From Pseudobacillus wudalianchiensis (GTDB lineage Bacteria; Bacillota; Bacilli; Bacillales; Domibacillaceae): a DNA stretch of 64,000 nt. The notes beneath the pieces were generated by a model. That model saw nothing but the letters and a program-made list of their open reading frames with translations, was not told where the DNA came from and ran no database searches. Positions 33,757-43,925 of this stretch are shown one piece after another. Both the position numbers and the translations under genes were made by a program. Where the stretch lies: contig NZ_MAYT01000029.1 in NCBI RefSeq assembly GCF_001685015.1, positions 211,690 to 275,689 on the forward strand, read 5' to 3'. How positions within the stretch are numbered: the first letter of the stretch is position 1; every line of letters starts with the position of its first letter.

Positions 33757-34919
33757 GCAGCTTATTTCCTACCTATGCCCGCTGGGATATCACACCAATC
33801 AAAGCTAAAGGCGCCTGGCTGACAGATAAAAGCGGGAAAAAATATTTGGACTTTACGACAGGAATCAGTGTATGCAATCTTGGACACGTACCCGACAATG
33901 TCAAACAAGCGGTGAACGAACAGCTTGAAAAGTTTTGGCACACATCTAACCTCTTTCAAATCGAGCTGCAGGAAGAAGTAGCCAAACAATTGACGGCCGC
34001 TTCTGGACTCGATTTAGTCTTTTTCGCAAACAGCGGTGCGGAGGCAAACGAAGCAGCGATCAAATTAGCTCGCAAAGCAACAGGACGACCTAAAATTATT
34101 ACGTTTATTGACTCCTTCCACGGGCGTACATTCGGCACGATGGCCGCAACTGGACAGGAAAAGATCAAAACAGGCTTCGGTCCAATGCTTGAGAAATTTG
34201 AGTATGTTCCCTTCAATGATTTAGAAGCTTTGAAAGCAGCGGTAGATGAAGAAACAGCCGCCATCATGTTTGAAATCATCCAAGGAGAAGGCGGCCTAAA
34301 CGCTGGTGACCCTGAATTTCTCCTTCAAGTCGAACAACTTGCTCATGACAATGGTTCGCTCGTTATTGTCGATGAGGTGCAAACAGGAATTGGACGGACA
34401 GGAAAACCGTTTGCCTTCCAGCATATCGGCCTTAACCCTGATATTGTTTCAAGCGCTAAAGGCATCGCTAGCGGCCTGCCGCTCGGTGCCATCATCGGCA
34501 AAAAAGAATTGGCAGAGGCCTTTTCACCTGGTTCACATGGCTCTACCTTCGGCGGCAACCCTGTCTCTCTTGCTGCCGCAAAAGTAACGCTTGACACCAT
34601 TTTTGACAATGAGTTTTTAGAGGACGTGACAAAAAAAGGTGAGCACCTTTCTTCTCTGCTTACAGAAGGCCTCTCTTCTATTCCACAAGTCAAAAAAATA
34701 AAAGGCAAAGGTTTGATGATCGGCATCGAAATGAACGAAGAAGCAGCGCCATTCATCCCCGCAGCACGTGAAAAAGGACTGTTAATCTTAACAGCCGGTA
34801 CGAATACCATTCGCTTGCTGCCACCGCTGAATGTAAGAGAAGAAGAAATCAATCAGGCAGCCGCAATTCTGGTTGAAACAATTAAGGAACATGTATACGA
34901 GAAAACAGCTGGTCAATAA
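33753..34919 (+). CDS. argD: acetylornithine aminotransferase
   Basis: A 388-residue pyridoxal-phosphate enzyme that converts N-acetylglutamate semialdehyde to N-acetylornithine. The PLP lysine is Lys236 in SSAKGIASGLPLGA; DEVQTGIGRTG (207-217) and the phosphate-binding SGAEANE (94-100) are present. The ATG at 33753 overlaps the argB stop (ATGA) and follows GAAGGTGACA; the longer frame would lie within argB. It ends the operon; carAB and argF are not in the window. Confidence 0.96.
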   Translation: MSSLFPTYARWDITPIKAKGAWLTDKSGKKYLDFTTGISVCNLGHVPDNVKQAVNEQLEKFWHTSNLFQIELQEEVAKQLTAASGLDLVFFANSGAEANEAAIKLARKATGRPKIITFIDSFHGRTFGTMAATGQEKIKTGFGPMLEKFEYVPFNDLEALKAAVDEETAAIMFEIIQGEGGLNAGDPEFLLQVEQLAHDNGSLVIVDEVQTGIGRTGKPFAFQHIGLNPDIVSSAKGIASGLPLGAIIGKKELAEAFSPGSHGSTFGGNPVSLAAAKVTLDTIFDNEFLEDVTKKGEHLSSLLTEGLSSIPQVKKIKGKGLMIGIEMNEEAAPFIPAAREKGLLILTAGTNTIRLLPPLNVREEEINQAAAILVETIKEHVYEKTAGQ

Positions 34920-34981
34920 CTAAAGGAAAGTGGCTATTATAACGGATTCTTTCAAAGATCCTAACAAGTAATTCACATAAG

Positions 34982-35015
34982 AAAACGCTGTTGAGTCTGA
35001 CTTCAACAGCGTTTT
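34982..35015 (+). terminator. terminator of the argCJBD operon
   Basis: AAAACGCTGTTGA and TCAACAGCGTTTT pair with a 7-8 nt loop and run into TTATTTT. Confidence 0.9.
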
Positions 35016-35059
35016 TATTTTAAAGCTATGTTAAATAATATTGTTGATAAATGACCAAA

Positions 35060-35088
35060 AAACAAGGACCCAATTGGGGTCCTTGTTT
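35060..35088 (-). terminator. terminator near the methyltransferase gene
   Basis: AAACAAGGACCC and GGGTCCTTGTTT form a perfect stem around an A/T loop; minus-strand TTTTGGTC follows. It lies 70 bp beyond the methyltransferase stop. Confidence 0.8.
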
Positions 35089-35158
35089 AAAATTCTTATT
35101 GAAGATTAGCACCCGTTAGTTTAAGTGCAAATCTTCACAATGATTGTATTAAACTAAT

Positions 35159-35761
35159 TTACTTTCCTTTAATCCCTTTTATACAAATCCATTTTTTATT
35201 TGCATTTTCATTAATACGTACAACAGCAAATCCTGTATTTTTTAACAATTGCTCAATTTCTTCCTTTGTTTTATAAGATTTCATATGATAATTGATTTTA
35301 TATAACTCGGCTGTTATTAAGAAACATCCATCTTCTTTCAACACCCTAAAAACTTCTTTTATACTGGTTTCTAAATCAGACCAAAAATAATGGGTTTGAA
35401 ATGCCGTAATTATATCAAAAAAGTTTTCTGGAAACGGAATGTCAATGACACTTGCTTGTTGAATGTTTACCTTACCCGATGCTACATCAATTTTATTTGC
35501 TCTTATAGAATCTTTTACAGCCTGTTCAGAATAGTCTATTCCGTATATTTTCCCTTTTTTGTTAATATTTGACAATAATTGCATCGTTTTCCCACCACCA
35601 CAACCTACATCCAACACAATCGATGCTTCTCCAATTTTCGTATTTCCCAATGCCCATTTGTTCATTTCTGTATGAGCAGTATTCATAATCCTCAACATAA
35701 ATGAACCTACAATTCCATCAGGATTCTTAGCTTGCTCTATCAACTTATTTAACAGGTTCAT
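35159..35761 (-). CDS. class I SAM-dependent methyltransferase
   Basis: A soluble 200-residue methyltransferase of the Methyltransf_11/25 type. SAM motif I is VLDVGCGGGKTMQ (49-61), motif II is IYGIDYSEQAV, and motif post-I DIITAFQTHYFWSDLE follows. Lysine-rich and AT-richer than its neighbours, which may indicate recent acquisition. It sits between the arg operon and a decayed IS element. Substrate unknown. Confidence 0.82.
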   Translation of the reverse strand: MNLLNKLIEQAKNPDGIVGSFMLRIMNTAHTEMNKWALGNTKIGEASIVLDVGCGGGKTMQLLSNINKKGKIYGIDYSEQAVKDSIRANKIDVASGKVNIQQASVIDIPFPENFFDIITAFQTHYFWSDLETSIKEVFRVLKEDGCFLITAELYKINYHMKSYKTKEEIEQLLKNTGFAVVRINENANKKWICIKGIKGK

Positions 35762-35922
35762 AACCGTACCGCCTCTTTAGACTTCATAATTTCTATATAT
35801 TAAATATTATTTTTTATGATTCCATCTGAATTTGATGTTTTATTTAGTTAACCTGCACCGTTAGTTGAACAAGGATTACAAAACTCTGAATGTTGATAAC
35901 CTTAATTTATCATAAGTCGCTA

Positions 35923-36979
35923 CTGTCCGAAATAAGCAGCTATCGACAATCATCTTACTTACAGTAGTAGAATTGTTTCGGAAACGAATTCCATCCAGGA
36001 AGAGAAACTAGCTCAGATAATGGTCGAGATACTTGGTCTCTACACCATTAAAACGGTTCATCCAGCCCTTTAAGCGGCTGTGATAATTATTTACATTTTG
36101 GATATGGTACAGCCCTTTGGCCCGTTCTTTCCATCTGATTTGAACTGGTAATGCTCGATTCCTTTTTCTTTTGCATAGGCTTTGAAAGCCAGCCAAGCAT
36201 CTGTACAAAGGGTATTCGTAGTGGTTACCTTAGTTCCGATTGCTTGGTCAAGTTTCGATTTAATGCTGCGACCCTGCCCTAACACTTTTGAGAAAGTTTG
36301 CTTTTGGCGGGCTCTCGCAACCAAGACGCAGACCTGTTCCTTGCTGATGCCACGAAATTGAGAAGCACCGCCACGCTTGCGAGCTTTACGTCCAATTATC
36401 TTGCGTTTCCCTTTTTCAGAGTATAGGAAATAGGTCTCGTCCATTTCGATGATACCTGAAAAATAGTCGATGTCCATCTGTTTCAAAGCGGATAAAACTT
36501 TGTGCCGCCAGTAGAACAGAGTGACGTGATGAACACCGATAAGCCCTGATGCCTTATGTAATGAATGTCCCCCAATCATACAATGGATAAAATCCAACCA
36601 TTTACGGGGAAGGTGGGTTTCCTTTAACGGCGAATTGGTTACATCCGTAAATGTTTTTCCGCACTCCTTGCATCGGTACCGCTGACGTTCAATAACTTTT
36701 ATTCCAGCTTTAATTCGATATTTCCCAAAGCGGACGGCGTTAGTTGGATAGCAATGTGTGCATGTGTAGCCGTCTTTATGTTTTTGTTCAGACATATCTT
36801 TAAAGATAGGCTCACTTGCGGAATAAGAGGCAAGTGATTTTATGAAAAAATCTTTTAACCTCAGTTGTTCTGCGGTGGTCAATTTTAGAATCTCTTTAAT
36901 AATATCCCTCAGTGCCATTACTAACCACCCGCTTTTGTTCTGTTACACCTATTATGGAATAAATGTTCGTTTACGGCAG
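35923..36979 (-). mobile_element. degenerate IS1595-family insertion sequence
   Basis: The element is defined by its transposase remnant. Weakly similar possible ends are CTGTCCGAAATAAGCAG (from 35923) and, inverted, CTGCCGTAAACGAAC (ending at 36979). No clear target duplication is visible, so the exact boundaries are uncertain. Confidence 0.5.
36008..36918 (-). pseudogene. IS1595-family transposase, frameshifted and prematurely stopped
   Basis: The first frame (ATG 36918 to 36091) encodes 275 residues: a zinc ribbon with Cys53, Cys56, Cys83 and Cys86, then a DDE-type catalytic domain with Asp160 in GIIEMDETYF and a second Asp in LCTDAW. The frame is lost near 36120, where SDGKNGP continues in another frame as [19 protein letters not shown] down to 36008, the expected C-terminal sequence of these transposases. 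That second part then ends at TAG where a tryptophan codon would be expected before FLFLDGIR. Two lesions make it inactive. Confidence 0.85.
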
Positions 36980-37154
36980 ATATCAACATTAATGTTTAAC
37001 ATAGCTTATTTTAAAAGAAATTTAAAAGGCTGAGGATCCTACAAAAAAATAAATATAATTGAATTTTCTGAAATCCAAGTTAACAAAAGATTGAGTATAT
37101 GTTAAATTCTATTTTAAGAGATGACGTTTTACAAGTCTGTAAGGGGTGAAGAAA

Positions 37155-37778
37155 ATGAATGAATTTTTTACGTTTTTATTCCTTTCATTGTTTGTTGTGA
37201 TGAGCCCGGGAATCGATACTGCACTTATTACAAAAAGGACCATTTCAGACGGAAGAAGAGATGGGTATCAAATGGCTTTAGGGATTACAACTGGCTCCCT
37301 AGTGCATACATTTGCCGCTGCTTTTGGACTGTCAGCTATTTTGATGCAGTCTTCTGTTGCTTTTGAAATCGTTAAATATGTAGGTGCCATCTACTTGATC
37401 TATCTTGGATTGTCTTCTTTCATCTCACGAAAAAAGCAGAAAGTCACTAACTCTAAAGATCAAAATGATTTCGAAATGAAAAAGTCAGCTTTTAAACAAG
37501 GTCTCTTCTCAAATTTACTGAACCCTAAAGTCGCCATGTTCTTCTTAACCTTTTTACCCCAATTTGTGAAAGCAGGGGAAAACGCAACACAACAACTGAT
37601 TATGATGGGTGTTATTTACACACTGCTGTCCATTTCTTGGTTTTTTATTTACGTCTTTTTCATTAACTATTTACGTGAATGGCTGATGTCTCCAAAAGTA
37701 CAAGGGGCAATGGAGAAAGCAACCGGTCTTGTCTTAATTGGATTTGGTTTAAAACTAGCCCTAGATAAACAACATTAA
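37155..37778 (+). CDS. LysE family amino-acid exporter
   Basis: A 207-residue membrane protein with six hydrophobic segments. The N-terminal SPGIDTALITKRTISDGRRDGYQMALGITTG (18-48) is the LysE/RhtB family signature, and LLNPKVAMFFLTFLPQF follows in the middle. The in-frame GTG nine bases upstream overlaps AAGGGGTG, so I use the ATG at 37155. Members export basic or neutral amino acids and related metabolites; substrate not readable. It sits alone between the dead IS and the convergent tpm gene. Confidence 0.88.
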   Translation: MNEFFTFLFLSLFVVMSPGIDTALITKRTISDGRRDGYQMALGITTGSLVHTFAAAFGLSAILMQSSVAFEIVKYVGAIYLIYLGLSSFISRKKQKVTNSKDQNDFEMKKSAFKQGLFSNLLNPKVAMFFLTFLPQFVKAGENATQQLIMMGVIYTLLSISWFFIYVFFINYLREWLMSPKVQGAMEKATGLVLIGFGLKLALDKQH

Positions 37779-37876
37779 GGAATATGGGACATTATTTCTT
37801 AACGCCTTTTCCAAGTTGATTGTATGTGAATTCACATGAAAAATCTTAAAAATATTGAATGATCAATAAAAATAAA

Positions 37877-37904
37877 AGCGTGAATTCGTATGAGAATTCA
37901 CGCT
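37877..37904 (-). terminator. terminator of the lemA-tpm operon
   Basis: AGCGTGAATTC and GAATTCACGCT form a perfect 11-bp stem; TTTTATTTTTATTG follows on the minus strand. Confidence 0.85.
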
Positions 37905-37918
37905 AAAATCTAATTAGA

Positions 37919-38665
37919 TTACCAGCTTCTGCCGGCACCGCCGCCGCCCGAAGAACCTCCGCCACCGCCACGGGGTCCTCCGCCTCCTCCCCCGCCTCCG
38001 CGGGACAGGATAGCGAAAAAGATTTGGGTTAAAAAGCCGCCGAAAAACCTCATATCAAGAAAAATGACGACGACGGCAATAATAATCAGCAGAAAGGGGT
38101 TCATCCCTTCTCCTTCATTAGCAGAGTAAGCTTTTGCATCCGCCTGTTGCCCATTCCAGTTGTATTCGGCCGCTGTTTCGTTATACAAAGCCTTATATGT
38201 GTTCATAATCGCTTCTGCCGGTGCTTCATTTTTTAGATAAGGAATAGCATATTCATCTAAAATCCTACCGACCTTTCCATCTGGCAAAGCCCCTTCAAGC
38301 CCATAACCGACTTCTATCCGAATATCTCTTTCTCCTTCGCCGCCTTCGGTTGTGAGAACGAGCAGAACACCATTATTCTCTTTTTTACTTCCTAATCCAT
38401 ACTGCCGAAAGGCTTCATTCGCATACTGTTCGATAGGCTTGCCTTCCGCCGTCGGCACTGTCAGCACAGCAACCTGAGCGGTAGTAGCATCTTCAAGCTG
38501 CCTCCCTAGCTGGATCAGCTCTGCTTTTTGCTCCGGAGACAACACACCCGAGAAATCCTGAACGTAAATATCTCCTTGAGGCGCTGGTGCCGCCAAAACG
38601 GGCATAACGAACGATTGAATAGAAAGAATCGCTGCTGCTAAAAAGAAAGCAGCTTTTTTCATCAT
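37919..38665 (-). CDS. TPM-domain (YgcG family) membrane-anchored protein
   Basis: A 248-residue exported protein. A signal peptide spans 1-26 (ending VLAAPAPQ), the TPM domain (YVQDFSGVLSPEQKAELIQLGRQLE...) spans ~30-150, a membrane helix lies at about 192-212, and the tail is almost only Gly, Ser and Arg. TPM proteins have been linked to photosystem repair in plants; the bacterial role is unclear. Its start overlaps the lemA stop (ATGATGA), a common lemA-tpm pairing that suggests one envelope complex. Confidence 0.85.
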   Translation of the reverse strand: MMKKAAFFLAAAILSIQSFVMPVLAAPAPQGDIYVQDFSGVLSPEQKAELIQLGRQLEDATTAQVAVLTVPTAEGKPIEQYANEAFRQYGLGSKKENNGVLLVLTTEGGEGERDIRIEVGYGLEGALPDGKVGRILDEYAIPYLKNEAPAEAIMNTYKALYNETAAEYNWNGQQADAKAYSANEGEGMNPFLLIIIAVVVIFLDMRFFGGFLTQIFFAILSRGGGGGGGGPRGGGGGSSGGGGAGRSW

Positions 38666-39243
38666 TGCTGTACACCCTCAAAATCTACTTTTGGCGCTTC
38701 CTTTGCTCCTGCCTCGGCTTTAAAGTATTCTTTCTCATCAAATCCAAAGATGCCTGCCATCAAGGAACCAGGAAATCGCTTGATTTTTTTATTATAGGTC
38801 GCTACTTCAGCGTTATAATCTTGTCGGGCAACAGCTAATCTATTTTCCGTTCCGGCCAGTTCATCCATTAGTTGTCTGAAATTAGCATCCGCTTTTAACT
38901 GCGGATAGTTTTCAACAACGACCAGTAAACGGCTCAATGCTCCTGATAACTCGTCATTCGCCTCAGCCTGCTCTTTGGGAGAACCGGCTCCAGCCAGCTT
39001 GGCACGAGCATCCGAAACGTTTTTTAACACTTCTTTTTCATGACTGGCAAATCCTTTTACCGTATTCACTAAGTTCGGAATTAAATCCATTCTTCGCTGC
39101 AGTTGATTCTCGACCTGTGCATAAGCTTGATCGACATTTTCTTCTCTTTCAACCATGCCATTGTAACTTGGGATCAGCATGGCTGCTAGCACTACAACGA
39201 TAATGGCAATAATAGCTAGTGGTCCTAAACCTTTCCTCATCAT
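38662..39243 (-). CDS. lemA: LemA family protein
   Basis: A 193-residue protein with one N-terminal membrane helix (~7-24) followed by a long helical outside or inside domain: YNGMVEREENVDQAYAQVENQLQRRMDLIPNLVNTVKGFA is the LemA signature. The ATG at 39243 follows AAAGAGGTGAAG; an in-frame GTG overlaps this site. LemA proteins have no settled biochemical function; they are usually encoded with TPM proteins, as here. Confidence 0.9.
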   Translation of the reverse strand: MMRKGLGPLAIIAIIVVVLAAMLIPSYNGMVEREENVDQAYAQVENQLQRRMDLIPNLVNTVKGFASHEKEVLKNVSDARAKLAGAGSPKEQAEANDELSGALSRLLVVVENYPQLKADANFRQLMDELAGTENRLAVARQDYNAEVATYNKKIKRFPGSLMAGIFGFDEKEYFKAEAGAKEAPKVDFEGVQQ

Positions 39244-39305
39244 CTTCACCTCTTTATTTTATCTTTTTGTATTTACCTCTTTTTATGCGGCAGGAAACCA
39301 AAATA

Positions 39306-39334
39306 AAACACCTCTCTGTGGCAGAGAGGTGTTT
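39306..39334 (-). terminator. terminator of the carboxylesterase gene
   Basis: AAACACCTCTCTG and CAGAGAGGTGTTT form a perfect 13-bp stem with a 3-nt loop, followed by TATTTTGG on the minus strand. Confidence 0.85.
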
Positions 39335-39342
39335 GGACTAGG

Positions 39343-40113
39343 TTATTTTACAGCAACATAAGAATGAACCGTAGCGTAAGTACGGATAAAACGAGCTGCC
39401 TGCTCAACAATCAACTCTTTGTCATGATCCAACGACGCGACGTGATAAGAGTTTGGCAGGGTCACAAGCCGTTTGTTTTTGGCTGCGAGTGCTCGGTAAA
39501 TAAACACGGTATTTTCTGGCGGAACTACATGATCGGTGAATGATTTAATGCATAGAGCGGGAACTTCAATGTTATGAATCAAAGCTGGTGCTTCAGCCAT
39601 CAATTCCTGTAATTCGCGAATCGCCCGGACTGGCGCTTTTTCATAAGTAATTTCATGAACATTCTCCGCTTTAATATCTGGCGCTCCTTCTTTTATAAAA
39701 CGAGGAGCTGGTTCTTCTCTTAAATATTCAAAAGCAGGAAGAGATAAAGCGGCATTAATTGTGATAATTCCTTCAATATCTTTATATTCAGCAGCAAGCT
39801 TAAGCGCCAAGGTTCCTCCCATGGATTGCCCCATTACGAATACTCTCTTTCCTCGCTTCTTCAACTGCCAATATCCTTGCTTCAAGCTTTTATACCAGTC
39901 TTCATGTGTGCACTGCTCCATGTCGAGATAATGAGTACCGTGCCCTTTCAAACGAGGAGCCAAAACTGTAAAACCGTGTTTTGCAAGCTTCTCTCCTAAA
40001 AATTGTACACTTTGCGGCGTTCCAATAAAACCGTGAGAAAGCAAAATCCCAATATCATTTCCCTCAAAGTAAAATGATTCCGCTCCCGGGATAACAGCAA
40101 ATTGTTCTTTCAT
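39343..40113 (-). CDS. carboxylesterase / monoacylglycerol-lipase-like alpha/beta hydrolase
   Basis: A 256-residue cytosolic esterase resembling the Geobacillus Est30 carboxylesterase group. The oxyanion segment is LLSHGFIGTPQS (24-35), the nucleophile Ser97 is in GQSMGGTL, the acid is probably in SFTDHVVPPE and the histidine in NSYHVASLDHD. The ATG at 40113 follows AAAGGGGAGCCAAAT, whereas the longer frame begins at a TTG inside that site. Probable substrates are short acyl esters or monoglycerides. Confidence 0.87.
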   Translation of the reverse strand: MKEQFAVIPGAESFYFEGNDIGILLSHGFIGTPQSVQFLGEKLAKHGFTVLAPRLKGHGTHYLDMEQCTHEDWYKSLKQGYWQLKKRGKRVFVMGQSMGGTLALKLAAEYKDIEGIITINAALSLPAFEYLREEPAPRFIKEGAPDIKAENVHEITYEKAPVRAIRELQELMAEAPALIHNIEVPALCIKSFTDHVVPPENTVFIYRALAAKNKRLVTLPNSYHVASLDHDKELIVEQAARFIRTYATVHSYVAVK

Positions 40114-40432
40114 ATTTGGCTCCCCTTTCAATTCCGATTATTTTTATAGGTTATATACAGTTTAACCCCCAATTACCCATCTGTCAACTAGGAATTAAAG
40201 TTTAAAAGGTATCTTCTCCCTTTGTTCTTCCCTTTACAAGTTAAATTCATGAAGTAAAGAAGATAATAAGCCAACTGCGGACAGGAAATTTACAGAAATT
40301 CACAAAGCTGACGGTTGGTAACTGTAGAACATGATAAGAGGGAGTACTTGAAGAGCATGAATTATGGGTATTATCCTAGATGATCGGCTATATATCTGGA
40401 AACACGCTCGCTTTATTTAAAAACCAGACAAA
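40114..40432. other. gap upstream of the esterase gene
   Basis: About 320 bp without a gene between the esterase start and the gatB terminator. It should hold the esterase promoter; I saw no other feature. Confidence 0.5.
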
Positions 40433-40463
40433 AAGCCTCCCAAGCAGATAGCTTGAGAGGCTT
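40433..40463 (-). terminator. terminator of the gatCAB operon
   Basis: AAGCCTCTCAAGC and GCTTGGGAGGCTT pair on the minus strand with a 5-nt loop and TTTGTCTGG after it. Confidence 0.88.
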
Positions 40464-40468
40464 ACTAT

Positions 40469-41899
40469 TTAGCGTTTTTTGATTTCTTCGAGCAGCAATT
40501 TGTTTAGTACAGATGGGTTCGCTTGTCCTTTAGAAGCTTTCATGATTTGACCGACAAGGAATCCGACTGCTTTGCTTTTACCGTTTTTAAAGTCTTCGAT
40601 AGACTGCGGGTTCGCATCGAGTGCTTCTGTAATAAACTTCAGCAATTCGCCTTCGTCGGAAATTTGCACAAGGCCTTTTTCCTTCACGATTGTCGCTGGA
40701 TCGCCACCGTTTTCTACAAGCTCTTTAAAGACTTTCTTCGCAATCTTAGAAGAGATCGTTCCTTTTTCAATTAAAGCGATCATCGCAGCTAGGCTCTTCG
40801 GCGTCAGGGCAACTTCTCCTAACTCTTTGCCTTCTGCGTTCAAGTAAGCTGATACTTCGCTCATGAGCCAGTTAGAAGCTAGCTTAGGATCAGCTCCCTC
40901 TTGCACAGTCGCTTCGAAAAAGTCAGACATTTCCTTTGTAATTGTTAACACGTTCGCGTCATGTGCTGGCAGGCCAAGTTCATTCATATAACGCTCTTTC
41001 CGTTGATCCGGCAATTCTGGAATCGAGGCGCGAACACGCTCTTTCCACTCGTCATCAATGTACAATTCAACGAGGTCTGGCTCAGGGAAATAACGATAAT
41101 CATCGGAGCCTTCTTTTACGCGCATAAGCAATGTTTTGCCTGTTGCTTCATCAAAGCGACGTGTTTCCTGTTCGATGACACCGCCGGAAGACAATACATC
41201 TGCCTGGCGTTTTTCTTCATACTCTAACCCTTTACGAACAAAGTTGAAAGAGTTTAAGTTTTTCAATTCTGTTTTTGTACCGAACTCTTCTTGACCGTAT
41301 GGACGAAGGGAAATATTCGCATCACAGCGAAGGGAGCCTTCTTCCATTTTACAGTCGGATACTTCTGTATATTGGATGATGGATTTTAATTTTTCAAGAT
41401 ACGCATACGCTTCTTCAGGCGTGCGGATGTCCGGCTCAGAGACGATTTCAACGAGCGGTGTACCTTGACGATTGTAGTCAACGAGCGAATAACCGTTTCG
41501 GGAATGTGTTAATTTCCCAGCGTCCTCTTCTAAGTGAAGACGCGTAATGCCGATTTTTTTCTTTTCGCCATTTACTTCAATTTCAATCCAGCCATTTTCA
41601 CCGATTGGCTTATCAAACTGCGAAATTTGATAGGCTTTCGGATTGTCTGGATAAAAATAGTTTTTGCGGTCAAATTTTGTTTCTGTGTTGATCTCACAGT
41701 TTAACGCCATGGCCGCTTTCATTGCAAACTCGACTGCCTGCTTATTTAAAACAGGGAGCACACCCGGATAAGCAAGATCGATGACCGTTGTATTCGTATT
41801 TGGTTCTGCTCCGAAATGAGCGGGAGCAGAAGAAAAGATTTTGGATTCTGTTTTTAGCTCTACGTGGACTTCTAGCCCAATAACCGTTTCAAAGTTCAT
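40469..41899 (-). CDS. gatB: Asp-tRNA(Asn)/Glu-tRNA(Gln) amidotransferase subunit B
   Basis: The tRNA-binding kinase subunit (476 residues) of the GatCAB complex, which converts mischarged Glu-tRNA(Gln), and Asp-tRNA(Asn) where present, to the amide form. N-terminal [23 protein letters not shown] and the cradle segment [14 protein letters not shown] are diagnostic; the C-terminal ~150 residues form the YqeY-like tail domain. Start taken at ATG 41899, eight bases after AGGGG; the upstream GTG overlaps that site. It is 12 bp from the gatA stop. Confidence 0.96.
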   Translation of the reverse strand: MNFETVIGLEVHVELKTESKIFSSAPAHFGAEPNTNTTVIDLAYPGVLPVLNKQAVEFAMKAAMALNCEINTETKFDRKNYFYPDNPKAYQISQFDKPIGENGWIEIEVNGEKKKIGITRLHLEEDAGKLTHSRNGYSLVDYNRQGTPLVEIVSEPDIRTPEEAYAYLEKLKSIIQYTEVSDCKMEEGSLRCDANISLRPYGQEEFGTKTELKNLNSFNFVRKGLEYEEKRQADVLSSGGVIEQETRRFDEATGKTLLMRVKEGSDDYRYFPEPDLVELYIDDEWKERVRASIPELPDQRKERYMNELGLPAHDANVLTITKEMSDFFEATVQEGADPKLASNWLMSEVSAYLNAEGKELGEVALTPKSLAAMIALIEKGTISSKIAKKVFKELVENGGDPATIVKEKGLVQISDEGELLKFITEALDANPQSIEDFKNGKSKAVGFLVGQIMKASKGQANPSVLNKLLLEEIKKR

Positions 41900-41911
41900 G
41901 TGTGTCACCCC

Positions 41912-43369
41912 TTACAGCGATGGTTTCTGTTGATGAAAATTAGTTGCCTGCTCGTATGCATAAGCCGTACGATAGACAGTTTTCTCATCAAAGTGCTTGC
42001 CGATAATTTGCAGACCCAGCGGCATACCGCCTGAGAATCCACATGGCACGGAAATTCCCGGAACCCCTGCAAGGTTTACCGGAATTGTTAAAATATCGTT
42101 CGCATACATCGTTAACGGATCATCAATATTTTCACCAATTTTAAAAGCTGGTGTCGGTGTTGTTGGTCCGATAATGACGTCATAGTTTTCAAATACGTCT
42201 TCAAAGTCTTTTTTAATCAATGTACGTACTTGTTGAGCTTTTTTATAGTAAGCATCGTAGTAGCCAGAGCTTAAAGCGAATGTGCCGAGCATAATGCGGC
42301 GTTTTACTTCATCACCAAAGCCTTCTGCACGTGTCTTTTTGTAAAGATCAATCAAATTTTCTGCATTTTCAGTACGGTAGCCGTAACGAATACCGTCAAA
42401 ACGTGCAAGGTTAGAAGACGCTTCTGAAGAAGACAATAAATAATAAGTAGCTAATCCATATTTAGAATGTGGAAGAGACACTTCCTCCCATGTAGCACCG
42501 AGACCTTCTAATACTTTTAATGCATCTAACACAGATTGACGCACGTCTTCTGAGACACCTTCGCCAAGGTACTCTTTTGGCACAGCAATTCTTAAGCCTT
42601 TGATATCGCCCGTTAAGGCACCAGAATACGTATCGACCGGTACATTTGCAGAAGTCGCATCCATTGGATCTAAACCAGAGATGGCTTCAAGCAAACGAGC
42701 ATTATCTTCTACATTACGTGTAATCGGCCCAATTTGATCTAAAGAAGAGGCAAAAGCAATCAAACCAAAACGAGAAACACGGCCATATGTCGGTTTTAAC
42801 CCAACAACACCACAGAAAGCGGCTGGCTGGCGGATGGAACCACCTGTATCAGAACCTAGTGAGAATGGTACTTCCCCTGCTGCAACCGCTGCAGCTGAAC
42901 CGCCTGATGAACCACCTGGCACTCTGCTTAAATCCCATGGGTTCGCTGTCTTTTGGTAGCTAGAGTTTTCTGTCGAAGATCCCATCGCGAATTCATCCAT
43001 GTTTAACTTTCCAATCGTAATGGCTTGGGCTTCGTGAAGCTTGTTCATCACCGTTGCATCATAAATTGGATCGAAGTTATTTAAAATTTGGCTGCCGCTC
43101 GTTGTGCGCAGTCCTTTTGTTACAATATTATCTTTAATTCCAATTGGCATTCCGAATAGAAGGCCTTTAGCTTCATCTGTGCCAACTTTTGCTTGTAGCG
43201 CTTCTGCCTGCTTACGGGCATTTTCTTCATCTAATGTGATAAAAGCCTTTACTTTATCTTCTACTTCGCTAATTCTTTTATAAGATTCATCCACTAAATC
43301 AGGAATGGATACTTCTTTCTTATGTAAAAGGTCATGAAGCTCCGTCAATGTATGATTAAATAATGACAT
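41912..43369 (-). CDS. gatA: Asp-tRNA(Asn)/Glu-tRNA(Gln) amidotransferase subunit A
   Basis: The glutaminase subunit (485 residues), an amidase-signature enzyme that releases ammonia from glutamine and channels it to GatB. The Ser-cisSer-Lys triad is Lys79 (GIKDN), Ser154 ([10 protein letters not shown]) and Ser178 ([10 protein letters not shown]). ATG at 43369 follows AAGGAGAGAACAAC and is 12 bp after the gatC stop. Confidence 0.97.
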   Translation of the reverse strand: MSLFNHTLTELHDLLHKKEVSIPDLVDESYKRISEVEDKVKAFITLDEENARKQAEALQAKVGTDEAKGLLFGMPIGIKDNIVTKGLRTTSGSQILNNFDPIYDATVMNKLHEAQAITIGKLNMDEFAMGSSTENSSYQKTANPWDLSRVPGGSSGGSAAAVAAGEVPFSLGSDTGGSIRQPAAFCGVVGLKPTYGRVSRFGLIAFASSLDQIGPITRNVEDNARLLEAISGLDPMDATSANVPVDTYSGALTGDIKGLRIAVPKEYLGEGVSEDVRQSVLDALKVLEGLGATWEEVSLPHSKYGLATYYLLSSSEASSNLARFDGIRYGYRTENAENLIDLYKKTRAEGFGDEVKRRIMLGTFALSSGYYDAYYKKAQQVRTLIKKDFEDVFENYDVIIGPTTPTPAFKIGENIDDPLTMYANDILTIPVNLAGVPGISVPCGFSGGMPLGLQIIGKHFDEKTVYRTAYAYEQATNFHQQKPSL

Positions 43370-43381
43370 GTTGTTCTCTCC

Positions 43382-43672
43382 TTACTCAATGATTGCCGGA
43401 ACGCGGATTTGCCCATCTTCGTGATCCGGAGCATTTTTCAATACTTCCTCGCGCGGCAATCCTGGTTCGGACTTGTCTTCACGCAATACATTTTTCATAT
43501 CCAACACGTGTGACGTTGGTTTTACCCCAGTTGTATCTAGTTCATTCAGCTGTTCAGCGAATTGGATAATGCTATCAAGCTGAGCTGTAAATGTTTCTAC
43601 CTCTTCGTCTGTTATAGCCAGACGCGCAAGATGAGCGACGTGTCTAACTTGCTCTTCGGAAATTCGTGACAA
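43382..43672 (-). CDS. gatC: Asp-tRNA(Asn)/Glu-tRNA(Gln) amidotransferase subunit C
   Basis: The small linker subunit (96 residues) that wraps around GatA and Gat[20 protein letters not shown] and [18 protein letters not shown] are characteristic start and end segments. The start is a TTG at 43672, preceded by GGAGGTGAAGGAAA. First gene of gatC-A-B. Confidence 0.94.
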   Translation of the reverse strand: MSRISEEQVRHVAHLARLAITDEEVETFTAQLDSIIQFAEQLNELDTTGVKPTSHVLDMKNVLREDKSEPGLPREEVLKNAPDHEDGQIRVPAIIE

Positions 43673-43889
43673 TTTCCTTCACCTCCAAGAAAAATATAAA
43701 ACGATCACAATACTATTCATCTTATCAAATATGAACGCTTAGTAGCAATATTCTAAAGGATTTCTCCAGCCTTTATTTTATCACGCTTTCTATTATTCAA
43801 ATAGCTTCTGCGTAAAAGAATCTCTCTTTTCTCTACTGTTTTCGCTAGTTTGTTCAAAATTAACAACTATTGCTTATATTCAACACAAA

Positions 43890-43919
43890 AAACTGCCTCC
43901 AATATGCTGGAGGCAGTTC
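43890..43919 (-). terminator. terminator of aceA
   Basis: AACTGCCTCCA and TGGAGGCAGTT form a perfect stem with a short loop, seven bases past the aceA stop; TTTTGTGTTG follows on the minus strand. Confidence 0.85.
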
Positions 43920-43925
43920 AGTATA

